Made by a program: the position numbers and the translations under genes. The notes beneath the pieces are model-generated. The model was given only the letters and a program-made list of their open reading frames with translations. It was not told where the DNA came from and made no database searches. Positions 1 through 9,026 of a stretch of DNA of 64,000 bases are shown piece by piece. Source of the DNA: JAIBJN01 sp963699495 (lineage in GTDB: Bacteria; Actinomycetota; Thermoleophilia; Gaiellales; Gaiellaceae); NCBI GenBank assembly GCA_963699495.1, contig CAVOUB010000003.1:310001-374000 (forward strand). Reading direction: 5' to 3'. Positions within the stretch are counted from its first letter, which is position 1, and each line of letters opens with the position of its first letter.

Positions 1-629
1 GAGGCCGTTATTCGCAGAGCGTTGGAGATGCACGGCGGGCCGTTCCTCGTCGTTGCCGTGACGCAAGGGCATCGGCCGGGCTGGTGGGACTGCGATGGGA
101 ACGGACATCGCGGCAATCCCTGCTCGGGCGCACGAGGCTGCAAGGCGATCCATCGGTCTGCACTTTGGTCACGACCCTCGAACCGCAACGCCGCGGGCTC
201 GATCACGCTCATCTTGTCCTGGGCCATTGCTCGAAGCTCGAGAAGGCATTCGCCCGCTTCTTCGTGAACGCGCTCGCGCGGAAGGCGGCCGCGCACGGCC
301 TCGGCTTCGTGGATCGCTACAACCACGCGCTCTGGAAGCAGCGGCAGTACCAGGGGCGCGAGCAGGCCGGACACGTGGCGCGTTACCTCTCGAAGTACCT
401 GAGCAAGGAGGCGGCCGGCGACTGGCTGCGCGCGAAGGCAGGGCAGCGGGTGTTCTACGTCGCTCCCTGGCTCGGTCGCGCTGCCGGGGCGTCGATGCGG
501 CTGGCTCGACTCGCGCGGATCGTCTGGGCGGCGAGTCGTGGTTACGTCCCGATGCCTCGGATAGAGGACGAGAAGCGGGCGGCTGTAGCGGCGTTCATAC
601 GCGGGCCGACAGCCGCCAGGTCTCTCTGA
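1..629 (+). pseudogene. HUH-type replication initiator (RepSA-like) remnant, copy 1
   Basis: The 3' part reads as the catalytic half of an actinomycete plasmid or AICE Rep protein. From about base 190 there is TLEPQRRGLDHAHLVLGH, whose His-Ala-His is the metal-binding HUH motif. It is followed by HVARYLSKYLSKE, whose YLSK fits the Tyr-x-x-Lys nicking motif. The first 150 bases, in another frame, give a Cys/His-rich stretch (GHRGNPCSGARGCK) like the zinc-binding N-terminus of this family. The two halves are out of frame with material missing between them, and the 5' end lies outside the window. Two shorter copies follow at 2568 and 4092. A functional rolling-circle initiator is unlikely; this is inferred to be debris of an integrative element. 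Confidence 0.7.
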
Positions 630-692
630 TGTGGCGCGGCGGGCAGGCGTTGCCCCGGATGGGGCAAGGGCGCCCGCCGCCCACACGGAGAC

Positions 693-1541
693 CTAGGCAA
701 GCACCTCGGCCGACGGCTTTCTGCCGGACGCGAGCTTCACCGACACCGGAACGTCGAGGTGATCGGCTGCGGCGTGGACGCGAACGAGTTCGTCGAAAAC
801 GGCCCGGATACGCGTGCGCATCTCATCCGTCTGAGCAAGGATAAGAGCGCGCGTTCGCACGGTCCCGCCGAGCAACCCGTCCCAGAGCTCGTCTGGCCCC
901 CCGATCCCCTGGGTGAATCCAAGCGTACGGACCTCGACGTCGCACAGACCCGCATCGCCCAGTAGCCGGGCGAACTCATCCCCGTCGGAGAAGCGGAAGA
1001 ACGGCGGCCCTGTCGGGATATCGGTAGGCGGGGACGCGCCGGCCTCCTCGGCGGCTTCTACGAAGACGCCGAACAGGCGTGCCTGCCCGGGCATATCCCA
1101 CGTGGAGAGTGCAACTCGCCCACCCGGTGCGAGCACGCGCGCAAACTCCGCTACCGCCTGGTCAGGACGACCGAGGTGAAGGACGACGAAGTTGCCGACG
1201 ACGGCATCGAACGAGGCATCCGCGAAGGCCGGCCGCTCCGCGTTGCCCTGGTGAAACTCGATCCCTGGATGGAGTCCCCGTGCGAGGGCAACCATCTCTG
1301 GCGCGACGTCGAGGCCCACAACCGACGCTCCCCGCTGAGCGGCAACTGCTGCGACGTACCCGGGGCCCGTCGCGACATCGAGCATTCTCGTGCCAGAACC
1401 AACGGAGGCCGCATTGAGAAGCGGGTCGACCACCCGACTCGTGATCGGACCGAAGAATCTGTGGTAGCCCGCTGCCGCCGTGGCCCATCCAGTCGCCTCG
1501 AACGCGTTGAAGGCGTCGGCGTCGATCGACCGCTCGGTCAT
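693..1541 (-). CDS. Class I SAM-dependent methyltransferase
   Basis: A 282-residue protein with the Rossmann methyltransferase core. Motif I is MLDVATGPGYVAA, followed by an acidic loop VVGLDVAPEM and motif IV/post-I FDAVVGNFVVLHL, as in Methyltransf_11/25 (UbiE-like) enzymes. The substrate cannot be told from sequence. The ATG at 1541 is chosen because AGGAGG sits 6 bases upstream; the reading frame extends further upstream without a better start. It lies alone between Rep remnant copy 1 and a tRNA-like 3' fragment, so it is probably cargo of the mobile region. Confidence 0.85.
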   Translation of the reverse strand: MTERSIDADAFNAFEATGWATAAAGYHRFFGPITSRVVDPLLNAASVGSGTRMLDVATGPGYVAAVAAQRGASVVGLDVAPEMVALARGLHPGIEFHQGNAERPAFADASFDAVVGNFVVLHLGRPDQAVAEFARVLAPGGRVALSTWDMPGQARLFGVFVEAAEEAGASPPTDIPTGPPFFRFSDGDEFARLLGDAGLCDVEVRTLGFTQGIGGPDELWDGLLGGTVRTRALILAQTDEMRTRIRAVFDELVRVHAAADHLDVPVSVKLASGRKPSAEVLA

Positions 1542-1626
1542 CCAACCTCCTGGAGAACTCGATGTGCTGTCCAGCGACGTCCGCTCCCAGAAACTGAACC
1601 TGAGACTATCGAGCGTGTTGCTCGAT

Positions 1627-1717
1627 GGCTCACCCGCCTGGCCCACCCACCCTCACACGGAACGGGTGGTGGGGCTGCGTCAAGCTTCTGTGCCGGCGGG
1701 AATCGAACCCGCGTCGC
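1627..1717. repeat. 80-bp repeat carrying a tRNA-like 3' end, copy 1
   Basis: Bases 1627-1708 match 4308-4389 closely: both have CACCCGCCTG, a C/G-rich hairpin built on CACCC...GGGTGGTGGG, CTGCGTCA, then GGGATCGAACCCGC or GGAATCGAACCCGC. The last part is, on the minus strand, a T-arm (GGGTTCGATTCCC) followed by an acceptor-like strand, i.e. a fragment of a tRNA or tmRNA 3' end. Such fragments normally mark attachment sites of integrated elements. Confidence 0.6.
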
Positions 1718-1776
1718 AGGTCGTCAGCCGTTAGCGCTTGTGTTAGAGCGTCATGGTTCGAGCACCAATGGGCTCG

Positions 1777-2478
1777 CTAGCCACCTTCCTGTTGCCTCAA
1801 ACGCGCGGCCGGCGCGAGAATCGGAGAATCCCGCTTGAAACCCTTCACGGAGCAGTAGATCCCGAGCGACAGCTCCCACAGAAACTCGGGGATCACCGTG
1901 ATGGCCGGCACTGTGCTGCCTGCGTCCCAGGCGTCGAATAGCGTGCCGATCCCCGAGAGGATGATCAGTGGGCCACCGATGAGGCCCAGCCACGCCATGC
2001 CCCGTGGCACCAGGCGGGAGCTGTACATCAGGTAGCCGAGGATCAGTCCGTTGCCCCAGCCGACGATGAAGCCGGGGCCGAGCAGGAACGTCCAGTCCTT
2101 GAGCGCGGCGAGCGAGACGGCCAGCGCCGAGGCATCCGGATTGTCTTGACGCAGGCTCACGATCCCGAGCACGAAGATGATGCCGGCGGCGATGAACGTG
2201 CACTCGACGAGGCGAGCGGTGACATAGCCGAGCGAGAGGATCTCGTTCTGGCGCCTCAGGATCGGGTACACCACGACGGCTGTCCCGACGTTCGCGATGA
2301 TGAGCAGGAGCTCGAGGAGCACTCCGAGGTAGATCTGGTTGTCGTGGCCGCCACCGGCGATGTACGCGGCTGGGTCGTCGAGAACCGGCTGGTAGAGAGC
2401 GAGCGCCGGTATCGAAGTGAGGAACGTGATGAGGTACAGAACTCCGAAGATCCGAGCATTCCTCTGGTCGGCTTCCAT
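1777..2478 (-). CDS. DUF4386 family membrane protein
   Basis: A 233-residue polytopic membrane protein with about six hydrophobic helices and the N-terminal signature MEADQRNARIFGVLYLITF, recognisable as the DUF4386 family. The function of the family is unknown; members occur widely as lone inner-membrane proteins. The ATG at 2478 is preceded by GGAGAG 11 bases upstream. An in-frame extension to 2541 lacks a ribosome site. It sits between a tRNA-like fragment and Rep remnant copy 2 with no partner gene. Confidence 0.8.
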   Translation of the reverse strand: MEADQRNARIFGVLYLITFLTSIPALALYQPVLDDPAAYIAGGGHDNQIYLGVLLELLLIIANVGTAVVVYPILRRQNEILSLGYVTARLVECTFIAAGIIFVLGIVSLRQDNPDASALAVSLAALKDWTFLLGPGFIVGWGNGLILGYLMYSSRLVPRGMAWLGLIGGPLIILSGIGTLFDAWDAGSTVPAITVIPEFLWELSLGIYCSVKGFKRDSPILAPAARLRQQEGG

Positions 2479-2567
2479 CGGCAGCTTCTCTCCTTTCCCG
2501 TCGAGTCCGACGAGCGTAAGAGACGATTTCGCGCGTTTCAACCCAGATCTGACAGCGACTTGAAAGC

Positions 2568-2917
2568 TCGAAGCAGCGCCAGTACCAGGGGCCCGAGCAG
2601 GGCGGCCGCGTGGCGCGTTACCTGTCGAAATACCTGAGCAAGGAGGCGGCCGGCGACTGGCTCCGTTCGAAGGCAGGGCAGCGCGTGTTCTACGTCGCCC
2701 GTGGCTCGGTCGCGCTGCCGGCGCGTCGATGCGACTCGCTCGATTGGCGCGGATCGTCTGGGCGGCGAGTCGCGGCTACGTTCCGATGCCTCGGATCGAG
2801 GACGAGGATCGAGAAGCGGTCGCGGCGTTCCTCGTCGGGCGACAGCGGCCAGGGCTCCCTGATGTCGCGTGGCGGGCACGCGTTGCCCCGGACGGGGCAA
2901 GGGCGCCCGCGCGACTT
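2568..2917 (+). pseudogene. HUH Rep remnant, copy 2
   Basis: It begins within the region equivalent to residue 85 of copy 1 (KQRQYQGPEQGGRVARYLSK) and keeps the Tyr-x-x-Lys motif and QRVFYVAR. It then shifts frame and continues as MRLARLARIVWAASRGYVPM. The HUH motif itself is absent. DNA identity with copy 1 stays high through the terminal stretch TTGCCCCGGAYGGGGCAAGG. It is truncated and frameshifted, hence non-functional. Confidence 0.75.
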
Positions 2918-3005
2918 TGAAGAACTCGATCAAGTTCCTGCTCGTACCAAAGCGGTGTCTATTTGTGTGCCCTCGCGAAAGCGCGCATGATGGCTGCAGA
3001 CATTC

Positions 3006-4091
3006 GTGAAGTTGCTTCGCCGCCGGAGAGCGCGGGATCTCGCGATTGTGGCCGCCGTGGTCGCGCTCGGCGCGGTCGCGCTCACAGACGCGCTTCGCGA
3101 CCGGACGGCCGAGGAGGCGCGGGACGGTCGAGCGGCGACTGCCGCGACGACGGATGAGCGTGAGGCATCGGCGACGACGGCCGCGGAGGCACAGGCCGGT
3201 CAAACACCGACCACCACGACTGATGAGGGTGAGCCGTCGACGTGGCGGCTGCCGGGCGGGGCCGCGTCGGGTCTCCTCGCCTTCACCGCCCCCGGCGCCT
3301 GCGAGCTTCGGGCCATCGACCTCCGCTCGGGCCGAATGCTTCACATCCCCCGACTGGAGACGAATTGCGAGCTTTACGCCCCGCGCGTCGGGACGCGCGT
3401 CGCATACAGCGTGCACGACGACTGGGGCAGTTCCAAGAGGCACTTCAGCATTCTCGACCTCGCGCACCCGCGGGCGAGCTTCGGTGACTACCTGGGGGAC
3501 TGGAATCCCGCCTGGAGCCCGGACGGCGCGGCGCTCGCCTGGTGCGACGGCCGGTCCGGGTTCGAGCTCTCGCGCGGAAAGCGGCCGAAGCGTCTTGAGC
3601 AGTGTCCGTGGGCTTACGATCCGAGCGGCGCGTTGGCGTCTGTGAACGACCGGCAGGAGATCGTGGTCGGCGGGCGCCCGCTGCTGAGAGCCCGCGGACC
3701 TGTCTGGCACTTCGCGTGGGGCGTCGACGGCTCACTCGCCATCCTCGTCGACGGACGGCGGGTCGACCGCTACGAGGGCGGACACCTGGTGGGCACGGCG
3801 AGCCTGCCGCCGAGCGGGCCCGACCGCTTTCCCACGATCCCGGGCGACCTTGCGCCCGACAACTGCGCGGCCCTCTCGGTCAGCGGCGACGTTGTCCGGC
3901 TTACCGACCTCGGCTGCTTCCAGGGCGAGGCCCCGCGGACGTTCAAAGGCGTGTACGCGGACTGGTCGCCGAACGGCAAGTGGATCGCCGTCGCGGAACC
4001 CGATGGCATCGTCTTCCACCGTGTCGTCGGCCGCGAGGCGTCGGTGCGCTGGGACGTGGTCGCGGGGCAGCTCGCCTGGCTCAGCGGTTGA
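3006..4091 (+). CDS. Membrane-anchored TolB/PD40-like beta-propeller protein
   Basis: A 361-residue protein with a basic N-terminus (MKLLRRRRARD), one transmembrane helix at about residues 12-29, a Thr/Ala-rich linker to about 78, then a propeller-like domain. The blades carry PD40/WD-type signatures (WNPAWSPDGAALAW, YADWSPNGKWIAVAEPDG). This layout suggests an extracytoplasmic domain tethered to the membrane, perhaps for binding protein or polymer; no catalytic motif is evident. The GTG at 3006 gives the basic n-region; the ribosome site is weak. It lies between Rep remnant copies 2 and 3, so it may be cargo. Confidence 0.75.
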   Translation: MKLLRRRRARDLAIVAAVVALGAVALTDALRDRTAEEARDGRAATAATTDEREASATTAAEAQAGQTPTTTTDEGEPSTWRLPGGAASGLLAFTAPGACELRAIDLRSGRMLHIPRLETNCELYAPRVGTRVAYSVHDDWGSSKRHFSILDLAHPRASFGDYLGDWNPAWSPDGAALAWCDGRSGFELSRGKRPKRLEQCPWAYDPSGALASVNDRQEIVVGGRPLLRARGPVWHFAWGVDGSLAILVDGRRVDRYEGGHLVGTASLPPSGPDRFPTIPGDLAPDNCAALSVSGDVVRLTDLGCFQGEAPRTFKGVYADWSPNGKWIAVAEPDGIVFHRVVGREASVRWDVVAGQLAWLSG

Positions 4092-4265
4092 CGGCCGCGG
4101 GTCGTCTGGCGCTGCGAGTCGCGGCTACGTCCCGATGCCTCGGATCGAGGGCAAGGACCGGGAAGCGGGTCGCGGCGTTCGTTCGCGGTCCGACAGCGGC
4201 TAGGGCTCCCTGATGTGGCGCGGCGGGTACGCGTTGCCCCGGCAGGGGCAAGAGTGCCCGCGCGG
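4092..4265 (+). pseudogene. HUH Rep remnant, copy 3 (extreme 3' end)
   Basis: Only the last part of the rep gene remains (ASRGYVPMPRIEGKD in one frame), followed by the same 3'-flanking stretch seen after copies 1 and 2, including GCGTTGCCCCGG and GGGGCAAG. It starts directly after the stop of the beta-propeller gene at 4091. The shared 3' flank suggests each cargo gene was once followed by the end of a Rep module. Confidence 0.7.
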
Positions 4266-4307
4266 CACACGAGGGCGGCTCGGGAATGCTGCTCTGACTC
4301 GCTTGTT

Positions 4308-4401
4308 CACCCGCCTGACCCATCCACCCTCACTGGGACGGGGTGGTGGGTCTGCGTCAGACTTCTGCGCCGGCTGGGATCGAACCCGCGCAAGATTTCA
4401 A
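4308..4401. repeat. 80-bp repeat with tRNA-like 3' end, copy 2
   Basis: Second copy of the repeat at 1627-1708. Its minus strand at 4368-4400 reads TTGAAATCTTGCGCGGGTTC then GATCCCAGCCGGC. The same motif occurs at 8979 (plus) and 10455 (minus). Bases 4321-4351 can form a CACCC/GGGTG hairpin. Confidence 0.6.
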
Positions 4402-4429
4402 CCGGCGCTGTACGTCACAGGTGAGGACA

Positions 4430-4510
4430 CGCTCGCGCGAGTGTGCGGGAATGGTTCCTCGAACCTCTCGTAGCCTCTCGCCCTGGGTGTGCGCGTTAAT
4501 GTTGCTCGCA
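4430..4510. repeat. Inverted repeat partner of 10348-10428
   Basis: The reverse complement of this stretch recurs at 10348-10428: GCGAGCAACATTAACGCGCA, CACCCAGGGCGAG and AACATTCCCGCACACTCGCG are shared. It includes one copy of the interspersed intergenic repeat (4434-4461) and runs into the signal-peptide codons of the next gene. Confidence 0.7.
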
Positions 4511-5568
4511 TTAGGCACCGCGTGGTGGGCGCATCGGTAGCCGCCTTCCTGGTCTTGTCATAGGGTGCCTGCTCGTCGTCCGACGACGATGGTGCGTCGT
4601 CGGCCACGACGACGGAGCCGCGCTCGACGACGACCACGACCGCCGCGCCGGTTCTCGGCGACGGCGAAGAGTGGATCGCCTTCCAGGGCGTCCCTCGGGG
4701 CATCAGCCTCATCCGCGCGGACGGCACCGGCAGCCACGTCATCCTCGGGCCGCCCGGCGACCAGAACCACCCCGATTGGTCACCCGACGGGTCCGAGATC
4801 GCGTACGTGCAGCACGACGGCCTATCGTCGACCGTCATCACGGATGTCCAGGGCGAAGACCCCCGCCCCCTGGTCGAATCGCCTCCGGCCGACCTCGAAG
4901 GGTTGTTCTGGGAGAACCCGGCGTGGTCACGAGATGGCTCCGAGATCGCCATGGTGGGCTACGACGGTGACCCGAACCAGGTGGCGCCGACTCGCTCGGT
5001 GCTCGCCATCGTCGACGTCGCCAGCGGCGAGCTCACGATCGCAGGCGAGCTCGCCCGAGCCGACGGCCGGTTGCACAGCTTCCCTCGCTGGTCGCCTGAC
5101 GGCCAGGCGATGGCGCTCAACGTCGACCACTTCACCGGCGCTGCCTACGACGGCGGCACGGTGGCCGTCGTCCGTCGGACCGGGGACACCTGGTCGGCTC
5201 CCGACGAGATCACCGAGGTCGGTCAGTACAGTCGAGTCGACTGGCACCCGACCGAGGATCTGATCGTGTTCGGCGACTACGACATCGGCGGGGTCGAGTC
5301 CACCGACGACCCCACGAACTTGTACACGATCAGGTCCAACGGCAGTGAGCGGGCCTCGCTCACATCGTTTGGCGCGGGCGAGGAACGGGCGAGCCAGCCG
5401 ACGTGGACATCCGACGGCCGGATCGTCTTCACCTACGTCACCGGGGATGACGATGAGATGCGCGAGATCGCGCTGCTGAACGCGGATGGGTCGGGGTTGG
5501 AGGTCGTCGTGTCCGCCGACGAGATCGACCAGCACAATCGACCGCACCCTCGCATGCGCCCGCGCTAG
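4489..5568 (+). pseudogene. TolB-like beta-propeller lipoprotein interrupted by an amber codon
   Basis: From a GTG at 4489 the frame encodes VRVNVARIRHRVVGASVAAF-LVLS, then TAG at 4561, then GACSSSDDD and a Thr-rich linker. A propeller follows with WSPDGSEIAY, WSRDGSEIAM and WSPDGQAMAL blades, to the stop at 5566. The TAG occupies the -3 position of an otherwise good lipobox (x-G-A-Cys), where Leu is usual; TTG to TAG is a one-base change. Without it, this would be a surface lipoprotein of about 358 residues. Internal starts exist (GTG 4807) but would remove the export signal. Confidence 0.65.
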
Positions 5569-5832
5569 CCAGCAGCTCGAGGGCGGGCCCTAGAGCCTTC
5601 CCTTGTACCAGCAACGTAACTCGACGCTCGGGGGACAGGACGCTGGCGCAGGCCAGAGGGCTGTGGCCGGCCCCCGGAGGTCAGTCTTCATGGGGAGATT
5701 CAACGAAGGCCCGACCACGGGCTGGGACCCGGCGCATCACGCCTGGGTCTCTAGTCCTTTCTTGGCCCCGCTGTTCGGCCCGATCCCAGTCGGCGGCGCA
5801 TCGAAGGATCAGTTGGAGTCGCGCGGGCCTCT
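5569..5832. other. Gap without a supported gene
   Basis: A 77-codon open frame runs on the plus strand from 5603 but resembles nothing and has no ribosome site. The stretch at 5627-5655 (GGGGGACAGGACGCTGGCGC) is a diverged copy of the interspersed intergenic repeat. Confidence 0.4.
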
Positions 5833-6108
5833 CTAGGCGTCGTGCTGGCGGAGGAACTCCGCCGACTTGGGCGGTCCTTGCGTAAACCCGGCTTCCTGAA
5901 AGATCGCCGGGACATCAGGGTCCGAGGTGAAGCTTTGCCAGCCCGCCTCGTCCCAGTCGAAGATAGCCCAAACCCGGTCGCTTTCGTTTGGATCCCGAAA
6001 AACGTGCGCCCCCTTGCAACCGTGCTGCTTTCGTTTCTCAGCGCCCTTGGTTGAGAAGGTATTCCAGAAGCGGTCGAAATCCTGAATCTTCGCCGTTGCC
6101 AGGACCAT
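5833..6108 (-). CDS. Antibiotic-biosynthesis-monooxygenase-like (dimeric alpha/beta barrel) protein
   Basis: A 91-residue protein of the ferredoxin-like dimeric barrel type. It has the pattern MVLATAKIQDFDRFWNTFST, then GCKGAHVFRDPNESDRVWAI and FDWDEAGWQSF, in which a short substrate-pocket helix is followed by a beta-hairpin. Members are small cofactor-free monooxygenases or ligand binders; the reaction here is unknown. The ATG at 6108 has AGGAGG 8 bases upstream. It stands alone and is transcribed against its neighbours. Confidence 0.75.
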   Translation of the reverse strand: MVLATAKIQDFDRFWNTFSTKGAEKRKQHGCKGAHVFRDPNESDRVWAIFDWDEAGWQSFTSDPDVPAIFQEAGFTQGPPKSAEFLRQHDA

Positions 6109-6318
6109 TGTCTCCTCCTCTGGCGGAACGTGTTGTTGTGCCGTCCACCCTACGCCACTTCACAAGATGGAGCGCGGAAGTCAGCCGACGTCCGGCGAGT
6201 GCGCACGTCCTCGGCTAGGCGATCGCCGGGCACCCGGTGGACACGCCGAGGAGTTTCACGGCACATTCCTTTGAGGCTGTGCGGGTCTGCCAAGACCTGC
6301 TCCTAAAGGAGGGCCGTG

Positions 6319-6775
6319 ATGAATCTGCACGCTAACGGGAAGCTCGGACTGGCTGGCCGGCGCGAAGCTGTCCGCACGATCGAGGAAGGCCTGATCGCTG
6401 AAGGCGGCCGCCGCGGCTTTCAGCGTCTCGCCGGTACGACGGCGGCACCGCTGGTGGCATCGCTGGCTCGAGGGTGGTCGAGTCGCCTCCGCGCTCGCTG
6501 ACGCTCCTCGTCGACTCGCGCCACGCAGCCACGGCGCCTGACAGCGTCCGAGGAAGAGGCGATCCTGCGCGCACGGCGCGAGACCAACGTCTGGGGCCGG
6601 GCCGGCTGGCGGGGATCGTCCGCCGTGCCCGCTCCGCGATCGGAAGGTGCTTTGGCGTCACGAGCCTCTCGCGAGCGGCCGCGCGGGCAGCGGCAGAGCT
6701 ACAGCCGCTACGAGTGGTCGCGTCGCGGGCTTCGCACTGCTGCACGTGGACGTGAACATCGAGGCTTGCCCGTTT
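6319..6775 (+). pseudogene. IS481-family transposase remnant
   Basis: It opens with the IS481 start MNLHANGKLGLAGRREAVRT, then breaks frame several times. Recognisable later pieces are ARRETNVWGR, RLAGIVRRARSAI (another frame), RQSYSRYEWSR and LLHVDVN, all in the order found in intact IS481 transposases before the DDE domain. The DDE triad is missing and the element ends at about 6775. A ribosome site (AAAGGAGG) still precedes the ATG. It is a dead element fragment. Confidence 0.75.
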
Positions 6776-6840
6776 CAGCGTCCACTGACCACCGCGTCAC
6801 AGGCGACCGGCGCACGACGTACCTCACCGGGGTCGGGGGC

Positions 6841-7074
6841 GTGTCGACTGAGCTCATCGCCGGCGTGTTCTGCAGGATATACAACCGAACGCTCGAGCAG
6901 CTCAACTTCTTCTATGAGGCCATGATGAAGCAACAGCACGAGGCCCTCGAAGCGATCGGCCGATCCTCGCAGTCTCTCGGCCAGGCGAAGAAGGGAGAAG
7001 CGTTAGCGACAGCAGTCCGGAGGGCAGCCGGGCCGGTCCAGGCACTAGAGGACTCTCCCCAAGAGTCTCGTTAG
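6841..7074 (+). CDS. Small hypothetical protein
   Basis: A possible 77-residue protein from GTG 6841, mostly helical and amphipathic (RTLEQLNFFYEAMMKQQHEA). The frame is open upstream only because it crosses the IS481 remnant. No family is recognised; the helix is loosely phasin-like, but that is a weak resemblance. The ribosome site is poor. Codon use suits coding DNA. Confidence 0.3.
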   Translation: MSTELIAGVFCRIYNRTLEQLNFFYEAMMKQQHEALEAIGRSSQSLGQAKKGEALATAVRRAAGPVQALEDSPQESR

Positions 7075-7088
7075 CGTCAGGACCTCCA

Positions 7089-7114
7089 GGAACATTCCCG
7101 CACACTCGCGCAGG
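7089..7114 (+). repeat. Interspersed intergenic repeat unit
   Basis: GGAACATTCCCGCACACTCG followed by CGCA. Near-identical units lie at 10393-10419 (same strand) and, reversed, at 4434-4461 and 53151-53178. More diverged ones are at 7651, 8201, 8916, 53936, 54652 and 58940. All fall between genes of the accessory regions. Confidence 0.6.
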
Positions 7115-7166
7115 TGACGATTCGCTTGCCCGGCGCCCCTTGAGCCAAGGTTCTACGATCGGTCGC

Positions 7167-7616
7167 GTGGAGGCGTTCGTCCCGCGCGACTTCGACGTCC
7201 CTCGGCGGCTCGAGACGCCGCAGTTCGTGCTCGAGCCGCTCGACCCCGAGCACAACGACCAGGACTACGACGCGTGGACCTCGTCGGGGGAGCACATCCA
7301 CGCGACGCCCGGATGGGAGGACAGCAGCTGGCCGCGGGAGATGACGCCGGACGAGAACCGGGCAGACCTGCAGCGCCATGCCGACGACTTTCGCAACCGG
7401 ACGGGGTTCACGTACACGGTGCTCGATCCGGCGAGCCGCGACGTGATCGGGTGCGTTTACATCTACCCGCTGCCCGACAGCGACTACGACGCCCGTGCGC
7501 TCTCCTGGGTACGGGCGAGCCACGCGCAGCTAGACACGCCGCTCTGGCGCGTCGTGAGTGAGTGGCTCGGGTCCGACTGGCCGTTCGGGAGCGTCGAGTA
7601 CGCGCCGCGCACCTAG
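7167..7616 (+). CDS. GNAT-like N-acetyltransferase
   Basis: A 149-residue protein with an N-terminal strand pair (RLETPQFVLEPLDPEHNDQD) and a central TYTVLDPASRDVIGCVYIYP that fits GNAT strands 2-4, followed by SWVRASHAQLD. The acetyl-CoA loop (Q/RxxGxG/A) is not clear, so it may be a divergent or binding-only member. GTG 7167 is preferred over an upstream TTG; TACGAT lies 8 bases before it, so the mRNA may be leaderless. An interspersed repeat unit lies just upstream. Confidence 0.6.
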   Translation: MEAFVPRDFDVPRRLETPQFVLEPLDPEHNDQDYDAWTSSGEHIHATPGWEDSSWPREMTPDENRADLQRHADDFRNRTGFTYTVLDPASRDVIGCVYIYPLPDSDYDARALSWVRASHAQLDTPLWRVVSEWLGSDWPFGSVEYAPRT

Positions 7617-7747
7617 GCGCCCCCAAGCAGCCGTGCAGCTCGATTCGGGTCGGGGGACATTCCTGAACGCTGGCGCAACGGTACGGACGTCTGACCCCAC
7701 GTACCCTGCGGGCACGGGCGATCTTTGCGATCCGCGACAATGGCCGC

Positions 7748-8185
7748 GTGGCGCTTCAACGGATGGACAACGTCGGCATCGTGGTGGAGTCGCTTGATGC
7801 CGCTATCTCTTTTTTCACCGAGCTGGGCCTCGAACTCGAGGGGCGAACCATGATCGAAGGAGATTGGTCAGGGCGCGTCACCGGACTGCGCGACCAGCGC
7901 GTCGAGATCGCCATGATGCGTATGCCGGACGGCCACGGCAGGATCGAACTCTCGCGCTTTCTCACGCCGCCTCCGGTCGCCGATCACCGGAACGCACCGG
8001 TAAACGCCCTCGGCTACCTCCGCGTCATGTTCGCGGTGGACGACCTCGACGATACGCTGGCCCGGCTCCGCGAGCATGGCGCGCAGCTCGTCGACGAAGT
8101 GGTCCAGTACAAGGACGTGTATCGGCTCTGCTACGTCCGAGGCCCCGAGGGCATTCTCCTCGGGCTGGCCGAGCAAATCGGCTGA
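7748..8185 (+). CDS. VOC family (glyoxalase/bleomycin-resistance-like) protein
   Basis: A 145-residue protein with two beta-alpha-beta-beta-beta modules: NVGIVVESLDAAISFFTELG and later VMFAVDDLDDTLARL with YVRGPEGILLGLAEQ. The C-terminal Glu before the end of strand 8 is the usual metal ligand of the fold. Substrate unknown. The GTG at 7748 lies 8 bases after a GACAAT -10-like box, again suggesting leaderless transcription. It is a single-gene unit between repeat copies. Confidence 0.8.
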   Translation: MALQRMDNVGIVVESLDAAISFFTELGLELEGRTMIEGDWSGRVTGLRDQRVEIAMMRMPDGHGRIELSRFLTPPPVADHRNAPVNALGYLRVMFAVDDLDDTLARLREHGAQLVDEVVQYKDVYRLCYVRGPEGILLGLAEQIG

Positions 8186-8343
8186 CGCCCAAACGCGCTC
8201 GGGCGTCATTCGCGAACACTGGCCCCAGGCGAGCACGATTGCTGTCGGAAGCGTCCCCGAGACATTCGACGGCGAACTCTGTGCGCCACGGGAGCTACTG
8301 CCTTCTCGATTCGTGGTCCGGCTCCGGCTAGCAAGCCCGATGG

Positions 8344-8892
<549 letters not shown>

Positions 8893-8913
8893 TCAGCGAG
8901 AGTACAGCTCATG

Positions 8914-8945
8914 CTCAGGCGTCATTCCGGAACACTCGCGCACGC
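8914..8945 (+). repeat. Interspersed intergenic repeat unit (diverged)
   Basis: CAGGCGTCATTCCGGAACAC then TCGCGCAC: a diverged unit of the family at 7089. A sister at 8201-8229 reads GGCGTCATTCGCGAACACTG. Confidence 0.5.
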
Positions 8946-8978
8946 GACTGGGCACTCGCTGGCCCCTCGTACGTCCGA

Positions 8979-9015
8979 TTGAAATCTTGCGCGGGTTCGA
9001 TTCCCGCCGCCTCCA
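8979..9015 (+). repeat. tRNA/tmRNA 3'-end fragment (attachment-site relic)
   Basis: TTGAAATCTTGCGCGGGTTC continues as GATTCCCGCCGCCTCCA. The 5-bp T-stem GCGGG/CCCGC closes TTCGATT, followed by an acceptor strand CGCCTCC-A as at the end of a tRNA-Ser or tmRNA. No 5' half is present, so it is not a gene. It abuts a broken aldehyde dehydrogenase gene. Related fragments are at 1691, 4368 and 10455. Confidence 0.65.
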
Positions 9016-9026
9016 TCGGCTTGGTT

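Noticed and set aside
5603..5836. 77-codon plus-strand frame
   Set aside because: No ribosome site and no recognisable family; it overlaps a diverged intergenic repeat.
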